Position numbers and translations under genes: made by a program. The notes beneath the pieces are model-generated. The model saw only the letters and a program-made list of their open reading frames with translations. It was not told where the DNA came from and searched no databases. Shown one piece after another: positions 1 to 6,200 of a stretch of 7,652 nucleotides of DNA (its first letter is position 1; every line of letters begins with the position of its first letter). Source of the DNA: CAZQCI01 sp964592255 (GTDB lineage: Bacteria; UBA10199; SBBF01); contig CAZQCI010000104.1 in assembly GCA_964592255.1 (NCBI GenBank), positions 1 through 7,652 of the forward strand, in the 5' to 3' direction.

Positions 1-551
1 ATGGCACGTGCCACCAATTCCTTACCAGTTCCCGATTCACCCAAAACTAGAACATTGGAATCACTGTCGGCCACTTGACGGACTAAACGCAACACTTCGT
101 TAACTTCATCACTTGCACCAATAATATTTTCAAAACCATAACGAGTTTTGACTTGGCGTTGCAAAATTTTATTTTGTTCCTGAAGACGGGTATGCTCTAA
201 AGCCATGGCAATGATGTGGCTGACATCATCTAATTCGAAAGGTTTAGTAATGTAGTGAAACGCTCCAGCTTTCATCGCTTCGACTGCCGTGGCAATAGAA
301 CCATAACCTGTCATCACAATGCAATTAAGAGCGGGGTTCAGCTTTTTCAATTCTTTAATTAGCTCGATACCCGTGGTATTGGGCAAATTAAGATCCGTAA
401 GAAGAAGATCAAAAGTTCTTTCTTTGCTTTTTTCAATAGCCTCTGCACCATCGCTTGCTGAATCCACATCATAACCTTCACGGGTTAAATGCTTAACCAG
501 CGCCTTAACGATCACAGCCTCATCATCAACTACCAAAATCCGTGCTTGCAT
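1..551 (-). CDS. Sigma-54-dependent response regulator, NtrC family (3' end beyond window)
   Basis: This gene encodes the N-terminal 183 residues of an NtrC-type transcription activator; the rest lies past the left edge. A receiver domain covers about residues 3-120. It shows the acidic pair D9-D10, the phospho-acceptor D53 in TDLNLP, the switch Thr81 in MTGYG, and K103 in the TKPF motif. After a linker helix, the AAA+ sigma-54 interaction domain begins near residue 140 (IIGAS) and reaches the Walker A motif GESGTGKE at 171-178 before the sequence stops. The ATG at 551 is supported by AGGAGG (558-563) six bases upstream and by the usual distance to the DD motif. Family knowledge: phosphorylation at the Asp drives ATP-dependent opening of sigma-54 promoters, and a Fis-type DNA-binding domain normally follows at the C-terminus. 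The kinase upstream on the same strand is the likely partner. The regulon cannot be inferred. Confidence 0.95.
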   Translation of the reverse strand, partial: MQARILVVDDEAVIVKALVKHLTREGYDVDSASDGAEAIEKSKERTFDLLLTDLNLPNTTGIELIKELKKLNPALNCIVMTGYGSIATAVEAMKAGAFHYITKPFELDDVSHIIAMALEHTRLQEQNKILQRQVKTRYGFENIIGASDEVNEVLRLVRQVADSDSNVLVLGESGTGKELVARA

Positions 552-617
552 GACTTACCTCCTCGAAAGGCTCTAGAAAGTGAGCTTATGGCACACCCCC
601 CAACACCCCGCTTAGAC

Positions 618-635
618 ACCAGGTTGATGCCTGGC
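618..635 (-). other. Small hairpin in the kinase-regulator spacer
   Basis: CCAGG (619-623) and CCTGG (630-634) form a five-base-pair stem around a six-base loop, with one further G-T pair possible outside. No T-run follows on the minus strand, so it does not look like an intrinsic terminator. It lies in the 184-base spacer between the kinase stop and the regulator start. It could be a processing or attenuation element, or chance. The rest of the spacer shows no open frame and no convincing promoter. Confidence 0.25.
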
Positions 636-735
636 CTGCTTTATGCAGATACCACCTATTCGCACTTAAACAGGCAATACGAACTAACCAACACCCTTTT
701 TGTTTCTATGTTACTACTTAACATCTTAAAAAAAT

Positions 736-1934
736 CTAAGCCGCCTTGGCTTCTAGCGCATTGAAGGCAAGGGTAAACGTTGTCCCTTTTCCTTCCTGGC
801 TATAAACTTCAATAGTCGCTTCATGTTCTCGAATAATACCGTAACTAATGGAAAGGCCCAGGCCTGTACCTTGGCCATGTTCCTTAGTTGTAAAATAAGG
901 ATCAAAAATTTTATCTAAATTTTCCTTCTTAATGCCCACGCCCGTATCCTGAATTTTGGCAATCACTCTGTGTGATTTTGGAATAAAGGTCGTCTCCAAG
1001 GTTAAGGTGCCCCCTTCTTTCATAGCATGATAGGCATTGGTCATAAGGTTTAAAAAAACCTGCTGTAGTTTGTGACTATCTCCCAAAATTAAGGGAAGGT
1101 TTTCAGCCAAAGAACAAACCATAGTCACCCCACTGGACTTTGATTGTACCTGAACCAAGGGAATCACCTTATTGATGACATCATTAAGCTGCAACGGCAC
1201 CTTTTTTTGATCCCTGTTTTGTCGGGAAAAATCGAGAAGGTTTTGGACAATGCCTTTACATCTTAAAGTGGCTGACTCAATTTCTTTTAAATCGGCATAA
1301 CTGGGATGCGTATCACCCAACTCTTTCATCACAAGTTGAGTAAAAGCCAAAATACCTCCCAGCGGATTATTTATTTCGTGAGCCACACCACCAGCCAATG
1401 TTCCAATAGCAGCCATTTTGCCACTATGGGCCAGCTTGTGTTGTAATTCCCTTTCTTCCGTCACATCACGATAATGTAAAACCGACTGTCCTTTATCCAA
1501 TTCTGTTTTAAGAGGATAAGAACTTACATGATATTGTCGACCGGTTTTTTGAAAGCGATCCAATTCTACAGAACGGACCCGTTTGGTTTTTAAACTTGAA
1601 TCAAGGGGGCATTGACGACAAGGAGCTGAACCCCCAGCCAAAGTTTCGTAACAACGNNNNNNNNNNCGCGGGCAGCAGCTAAGTTTGCCCGTTCAATCAT
1701 ATAGTCGGCAGAAATAATCACAACAGGATCGGTGATCGCATCAAACGTAGCTTCCCACATGTATTTCCCACGGGAAATCGTTTCGACCAGATCCGTTAGT
1801 TCCTTAATAATTTTATCTTTTTCTTGAAGCGTATGGGCCGGAGAGAAAGAAAACACGGGTAAGTTGCCTTGCCTCAAAATTCCATGAGGCAAAGTTAGAC
1901 CCTGACCTTGTTCCCTTTTCCCTGTTTCTTTCAT
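736..1934 (-). CDS. PAS-domain sensor histidine kinase, NtrB-like, split by an assembly gap
   Basis: This is a cytoplasmic-looking sensor kinase with no membrane segment in what is visible. The first 89 residues contain a coiled stretch (about 36-56) and the start of a PAS domain (from about 57, ATFDAITDPVVIISADYMI). The coding sequence then enters ten Ns. Beyond the gap the PAS region continues with a Cys-rich segment, RCYETLAGGSAPCRQCP. It is followed by the HisKA dimerisation helix, whose phospho-acceptor His lies in AHEINNPLGG (codon 1378-1380). The HATPase domain has the N box (QQVFLNLMTNAYHAM), the G1 motif DTGVGI, an F box (FDPYFTTK) and the G2 motif GTGLGLS. ATG 1934 is preceded by AGAGGT seven bases upstream. 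Bases on the two sides of the gap are out of frame if the N-run is counted as ten; by PAS family spacing about 11-12 residues are missing. The gene is probably about 400 residues and intact. It likely pairs with the downstream NtrC-type regulator. Confidence 0.93.
1657..1666. other. Run of ten Ns (scaffold gap) inside the histidine kinase
   Basis: Ten undetermined bases join two contigs. One coding base is left over on the N-terminal side and the C-terminal side resumes at a codon boundary. The true gap must therefore be 2 modulo 3 if the gene is intact, which ten is not. The run is a placeholder rather than a measured length. Confidence 0.97.
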
Positions 1935-1954
1935 TACCCCTACCTCTTGGACAA

Positions 1955-1997
1955 GTTATAAAAAAATCAAAACTCCTGTTTTTTTTAACCGTTAAAA
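1955..1997 (-). promoter_or_regulatory. Possible operator and -10 element upstream of the histidine kinase
   Basis: A perfect odd-centred palindrome, TTTTAAC-C-GTTAAAA (1983-1997), lies about 49 bases upstream of the kinase ATG. On the minus strand it is followed by TATAAC (1955-1960), at about the right distance from the start for a -10 element with a short leader. No good -35 hexamer is visible at 16-18 bases; the palindrome occupies that zone. This would suit a regulator-dependent promoter. The surrounding DNA is AT-rich, so a chance palindrome is possible. The rest of the 199-base spacer (1935-2133) holds only a weak CTTGTC/GACAAG inverted repeat (2084-2109) and no gene. Confidence 0.3.
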
Positions 1998-2133
1998 GGA
2001 CGGGTTAAATTTTACCGGGTCTGCCGTCAAAAGTCACGACAAAAAAACCGGCACTAAAATACAGGGTATGACTTCCCCTTCTACTTGTCGGTAGGGCCTG
2101 AAAGACAAGAGAGGGCCAAGGGGAGGAAAAAAA

Positions 2134-2681
2134 CTAATCGTCTTCAAATAAGGATTCCACATCAAACTCGATATCTTCTTCATCACGACCTTCGGCTAAA
2201 GCCAGTTCTTTGATGAGAAGTAGGCGGGCGGTATCGAGCATTTTGCGTTCCCCAAAAGAAAGTTCCTTTTCGAGCTTTAAAAGAGACAAATCACGATAGA
2301 CTTCGGCAATTTCATAANNNNNNNNNNAACCGAGCCCGTTTTGATTTTGTCCATGTATTCGCGATAACGGCGGTTCCATGTTTGATTGTCGAACAACACA
2401 TCTTTTTCTTTAAGAATCGCGTAAACCGCTTTCACTTCATTTTCAGAAATAATTTCACGAAGCCCCACAGCATTAACGTTACCCGTGGGAACCATAATTT
2501 TCATGCCGCTATCGATAATCTGAAGCACATAAAAAAGTTGTTTGGATCCTGAAATTTCGCGCGACTCAATTCCGGTCACTTCTCCTACGCCATGCGCCGG
2601 ATAAACAGCCATATCCCCAACCTTAAAAGGAAGACTGGGTGTTCTACGTTGCTGATTTCCGGATTGTCTAGGATTTGACAT
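2134..2681 (-). CDS. carD: CarD/CdnL-family RNA polymerase-binding transcription regulator, split by an assembly gap
   Basis: Proteins of this family bind the RNA polymerase beta subunit and stabilise open promoter complexes, typically at rRNA and other growth-related promoters. A Tudor-like RNA polymerase-interacting domain spans about residues 19-78 (FKVGDMAVYPAHGVGEV through VPTGNVNAVGLREI). The helical DNA-binding domain follows, with the conserved Trp102 in QTWNRRYREYMDKIKTGS and later LSFGERKMLDTARLLL. The tail is strongly acidic (DEEDIEFDVESLFEDD). Ten Ns interrupt it after Val118. Family alignment (GSV-[FY]-EIAEV) indicates that nothing is missing, giving about 178 residues, slightly longer than the roughly 160 usual because of an 18-residue polar N-terminal extension. 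ATG 2681 has AGGAGG (2686-2691) four bases upstream. Two candidate promoters precede it. The product call is firm; the symbol follows the family name, and the Myxococcus counterpart is CdnL. Confidence 0.95.
2318..2327. other. Run of ten Ns (scaffold gap) inside carD
   Basis: The flanking bases are TTCATAA on the left and AACCGAGCC on the right. If the two contigs overlap by a single A, the join reads G-S-V-Y-E-I in frame on the minus strand, exactly as the CarD family expects. The run therefore probably hides a zero or slightly negative gap rather than missing sequence. Confidence 0.97.
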
Positions 2682-2704
2682 GAAACCTCCTCAAAATTTA
2701 TAAA

Positions 2705-2732
2705 ATTATACAAAACACATTAAAATGCCCAA
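2705..2732 (-). promoter_or_regulatory. Candidate proximal sigma-70 promoter of carD
   Basis: A perfect -10 hexamer, TATAAT (2705-2710 on the minus strand), has TTGGGC (2727-2732) 16 bases upstream as a weak -35, matching at three of six positions. Transcription would start near 2698 and leave a very short leader containing the AGGAGG ribosome site. The region is AT-rich, so the -10 alone is not decisive. Confidence 0.4.
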
Positions 2733-2738
2733 AAAAGC

Positions 2739-2763
2739 GTTCAAAAAAAATCTAAAATTGAAC
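2739..2763 (-). other. Inverted repeat in the long carD leader
   Basis: GTTCAA (2739-2744) and TTGAAC (2758-2763) flank a 13-base A/T-rich loop. On the minus strand the loop includes a run of T. Just upstream, GGAACC and GGTTTC can form a second six-pair stem. If transcription starts at the distal promoter, these would lie in the leader upstream of the proximal promoter and could attenuate the transcript. Short stems in AT-rich DNA are weak evidence. Confidence 0.2.
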
Positions 2764-2807
2764 TGAAACCCCCAACGGTTCCAACTTTTGATGAGAATGT
2801 GAGGCCT

Positions 2808-2836
2808 TCTATACCACGAAGACTCCCCCGGGTCAA
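2808..2836 (-). promoter_or_regulatory. Candidate distal sigma-70 promoter of carD
   Basis: On the minus strand TTGACC (2831-2836) is followed after exactly 17 bases by TATAGA (2808-2813). The preceding TGG supplies an extended -10 (TGn). The discriminator just after the -10 is GC-rich (AGGCC), a feature of growth-rate and stringently controlled promoters in other bacteria. The start site would be near 2801, giving a leader of about 120 bases. This is the best promoter match in the window. Confidence 0.5.
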
Positions 2837-2856
2837 CGCTGTTAACGCATTGTCCC

Positions 2857-2894
2857 ATGAATTTTAAAGGCGCAACTTAACCTTTTAAATTCAT
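2857..2894. repeat. Long imperfect inverted repeat upstream of carD
   Basis: Arms 2857-2870 and 2881-2894 pair at 13 of 14 positions around a ten-base loop. Neither side is followed by a T-run on its own strand, so it is not an ordinary intrinsic terminator. It lies 21 bases upstream of the distal promoter -35 element. It could be an operator, an RNA structure, or the remnant of a mobile repeat. No other copy is visible in the window. Confidence 0.45.
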
Positions 2895-2949
2895 TCATAA
2901 AAAATATGTCCGTTTCACTTCTATTATCGGCAAATCGCCAAAAATGTTG

Positions 2950-2982
2950 CCTGAAAAAAGACTTAAATTGTTTTTTTTCAGG
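2950..2982. repeat. A/T-rich stem-loop between the two operons
   Basis: CCTGAAAAAA (2950-2959) and TTTTTTCAGG (2973-2982) form a ten-base-pair perfect stem with a 13-base loop. It lies 14 bases beyond the main terminator in the direction of transcription of the small gene, and could be a back-up terminator. The A/U-rich stem would be weak. The bases from 2895 to 2949 hold nothing I can recognise. Confidence 0.35.
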
Positions 2983-2996
2983 ACTTTCTCAAAACA

Positions 2997-3028
2997 TTTT
3001 CACGGCTGATAGATACCAGCCGTGAAAA
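2997..3028 (-). terminator. Stem-loop terminator of the large-gene/small-gene operon
   Basis: TTTTCACGGCTG (2997-3008) and CAGCCGTGAAAA (3017-3028) are perfect 12-base complements around an eight-base loop. The core is GC-rich and the outer stem is A/T. On the minus strand the stem is followed by a short T-rich tract. It begins 19 bases after the stop of the small gene. The symmetric A and T arms could let it work in both directions. It separates this operon from carD. Confidence 0.8.
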
Positions 3029-3047
3029 TTGTTTTAGAGAAAAAATT

Positions 3048-3278
3048 TTATTGCTTGGCGCTTGCTCCTTGACCTGCCACCACCGCACCCAATCCCTGTG
3101 CTGGAGTTGGCGTTGTTGTAACTCCAGATGTAGGGGCTGGCTCTACAGGAGCGGCTTCTGCCGGAGCTGGGGCTACTGGCGCAGCAGGAGCCGAAGCAGC
3201 AGAGGTATTTTCTACCTTAGGCGCCTCACACCATACGTTAAACTCTTTACAAGTCCATTCTGTAATCATATTACTCAT
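3048..3278 (-). CDS. Small Ala/Pro-rich protein with a Trp/Cys N-terminal segment, function unknown
   Basis: This 76-residue protein is not one I recognise. Residues 1-21 are mixed and aromatic, with W8, C10, F13, W16 and C17 (TEWTCKEFNVWCEAPK); the cysteines are spaced C-x6-C. From residue 23 to the end Ala and Pro make up close to half the chain (APAPAEAAPVEPAP and similar), with Thr, Val, Gly and Ser, which suggests a disordered or extended tail. There is no signal peptide or membrane segment. It starts 18 bases after the stop codon of the large gene and has a near-ideal ribosome site. A strong terminator follows, so it is probably the last gene of that operon and well translated. A role as partner, substrate or small structural protein for the upstream product is speculative. 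The low-complexity composition is the main reason to doubt it. The opposite-strand frame of similar length lacks these translation signals. Confidence 0.7.
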   Translation of the reverse strand: MSNMITEWTCKEFNVWCEAPKVENTSAASAPAAPVAPAPAEAAPVEPAPTSGVTTTPTPAQGLGAVVAGQGASAKQ

Positions 3279-3283
3279 AATTA

Positions 3284-3290
3284 CCTCCTT
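3284..3290 (-). promoter_or_regulatory. Strong ribosome binding site of the small Ala/Pro-rich gene
   Basis: AAGGAGG on the minus strand lies five bases before ATG 3278, inside the 18-base gap after the large gene. It is the main evidence that this low-complexity frame is a real gene and fixes its start. Confidence 0.75.
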
Positions 3291-3296
3291 AAGGTA

Positions 3297-6200
3297 TTAA
3301 GTTGAAAAAAACTGCCTGACCCTTTGATAGCTTTTAAATTCTTTTTGATATCGATGAGCAAAACTGGCATCTTGCCACATCATGGAAGCATAGACACAGG
3401 CTTCGTCCACTTCCTGCCATTTCAATTCCTTCGGCAGATGATAACGCTCGCAAAATTCCTGAAATAAATTTTCAACTTTTTGGGCAAATTCTGTATTATC
3501 CGACCCTCCCATATTATGAAAATCTTCAGACAAATGCTGCATGGTCAGAATAAAAGCCCAAAATTGATCTGGGCCGGATAACTGCTCTAGCGGCACCTCT
3601 CTTTTAACGATTCTTCCTTGAGTTAAAGCATAATTTTTCCGCAAAGTGCAAGCTGTTTCAAAGCTAGCCATAAGTAATAATCCAATATCGGAAGTCGGTT
3701 GGTACCCTGCAGCCAATGTTATTGTAACATCATGATTTTCTTTATTTTTATCATCTACTTTGACATCAACTAAAGGAGGTTGAGTAGAGTCAACTTCTAA
3801 GTTTTTATGCCACCCAGGACGATTGGAATAATCCCCTGCACCCAGATGAATGGAACCAAAACGTTTTAGAAAATTATCGGACGAAAAACGACCATTTAAT
3901 GAATTTTCCACGATCTGTAATGGAACCAAGGCCCAATTAATTTGGGAATTATAAGTCAAAGCAGAAGAACGCTTTAACGCTTGTTGAGACGAAATAAGAT
4001 CGAACTGTGGGTCAACACTTGTGGAAAGCCCATCCCCATCGGGATCACGGTACGGCAAAGTCTTTTTCTGGTCAGGAAAAAGATAAATATCGGGATTAGT
4101 AAAGAAAGACTTATGCTCATCATCATGGACACGCGCCCGAATTTGACTCCAATTGTTACGATGTTCCACACCCAGAATAAGGGCATCTAAAGCAATAATC
4201 GTTTCTTGAGCGGTAGTGATACTGTTGGTCCCCACCATCTGGGCTTGAGGCATGTAACGGGAAACTAAAGGACCCAAAACAGGCCAACTAGTGCATACTC
4301 CATTATAAATAATAGGAGCATTAGAGAATGATCCATTGTCATCAAGAAGATTTTCGGATGTCATCATACGGGCCAAGGCCGTGGCGCTTTCAGTATGACC
4401 AATAATACCAACCATGTCGGTTTGACCGGTTTGGGCTCTTTTAAACGCCAAAGCCACTTCAGGGCCGGCAGTCATTATCTTAAACCGCATGGTCACGCCG
4501 TGAACGACATCATATTTTTCAAAGAGAAAGATATCCGGCTGATCGGAAGGAATTTGATGATAATGCCGATACAAAAGCAATTTCTTCAAAGCCTCAAAGA
4601 AGTAACCGCGCACACCGCTGACAACATTACCGATGAAAAGTTCACCATAAAAAACTTTTTTGCCTTTAGGAAAAAGATAGGCGTAGTCTGGGCTTGCCGG
4701 CAAAACACGTTTGTCTCCCGCTATCAGCACCTGCTCTATTCTCTCTTTTTTAACGGAATCCACTTTGGCAAAATCGGCATCCGCCTTTTCTCTTCTTTTT
4801 GAAAACTCAAAATAGAAAGCCTGCCCAAGACGACCAGCCTGAGCCGCTAAAGCAAATAAATGTTCTGTATGTTCTAAAGAAAGTTTTCCTTTTAAAAAAC
4901 GGTCTGTCAAAACAACAACCGCTTGGGATCTTAAATTTTCTAAATCCACCATTTCTTCCGGACTTAAACGGGATCGGCTTTCAAGCCAGGCTATTATTTG
5001 AACATCTTGAAAACTAGGATCAGGTTTAGCTTTTAGTTCCGCCAGCATCTCTTTTTGTTTAAGAGAAAGATTCAAATCACAACAGGCAAAACGATGGGGG
5101 GCTTCCAAAAGATCAAAAAGAACAGAATCAACAAGATTATTGGTTTCGGGATGGTCTTGCTTATAAAATAAATCCCGATCTTCCAATAAATCTTGCAAAT
5201 CTTCAAAAGAGCCTTCATGACGCAATAAAGTTGCAAGATGATTCCACACCTCCGGACTTAAACCTAAACCATATAAAGTATCGAGCCGATCGAGTACGGC
5301 ATGCACTCGGCATTTTCGGAGATCCGAAAAAGGAGTGCATAACCATTGGGGAATCTGGCCAACCAATTGAGACTTGATGGAATCGGGCAGAGTTGGATCA
5401 TCCACCCAGCTCACAATTATATCTATATGTAAATCGGCATCATCTAAAGTAGGAAGAGTGGCTATAAAAAGATCTTGAATATTCTGACTACAAGGAGAAA
5501 CAGCCGGTAGATAGTGCCGCAATTGATTTAAAATATTGAGGATGAGAGAGCGCTCGTGTCTCAATGCTGGATGATGCAACAAGCTTACAAATGGTTGATA
5601 ACATTTTTCATAAAATGAGATCCCCGTATTTTCTGTAAGAGACACCCATGTAAAAACACTTTCAAAAAAATCACTGAGCAAAAACCAAACAACATCCGGT
5701 GGATTGTTTGAAAGGATTTCAAAAGCCCGTGGGACAGAATTATTTTCAAAAGTTAACCCCCCTATTTTCTGACGTTGATCTCCTTCCCAAAAATGGGGAA
5801 AGCGCCCATGGGCTACGTAAAAAACATATTCTTTAAGAGACATGAAATTCAGACAACGGGCATCAAATTTTTTCAAAAATTCCTTCCAGGAAAGACCAAG
5901 ACTTTCGGCATACACCATACTTTCTATCAAATCTTTCGAGGAAAGATCATCACTCAAAAGCTTTAACGTGGCCCAGTATTCTTCAGGAGTCACCTGCAAA
6001 GGAGCCCTTAAAAATGGAAGTATCCAACGGGACATTAGAGAAGATTCTCGATCTGGATTTAAATCCTCCAGAGATGAAAAAAAACCATCATGCGCGGCTA
6101 AAAAAATCAGATCAAAAAAATCATCCTTTTTTCCATCAGGAACCGATTTAAAAGAACACAACAAAGGGGCCGCTACTGAATCTGGATTGTTTAAATTCAA

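Noticed and set aside
564..735. Sigma-54 (-24/-12) promoter for the two-component genes
   Set aside because: I looked for GG and GC elements with ten-base spacing in this spacer and in 1935-2133; no convincing match was found on the minus strand.
489..764. Plus-strand frame of 91 codons across the kinase-regulator spacer
   Set aside because: It overlaps the certain start of the response regulator and the end of the kinase, and shows no domain or ribosome site.
736..1934. Histidine kinase as a pseudogene or two overlapping genes
   Set aside because: The only break is the run of ten Ns. All kinase motifs are present, and the PAS domain continues across the gap.
2764..2950. tRNA or other structured RNA gene in the carD upstream region
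   Set aside because: The GGTTCCAAC stretch hints at a T-loop, but no acceptor or anticodon stem fits around it.
3051..3305. Plus-strand frame of 84 codons opposite the small Ala/Pro-rich gene
   Set aside because: Its Cys/Trp/Arg/Ser-rich product is the antisense image of GC-rich Ala/Pro codons. It has no ribosome site, whereas the minus-strand frame has AAGGAGG and a terminator.
4395..4802. Plus-strand frame of 135 codons inside the large gene
   Set aside because: It lies wholly antisense to the large gene, over its conserved-looking peptidase segment. It has no recognisable domain or ribosome site.
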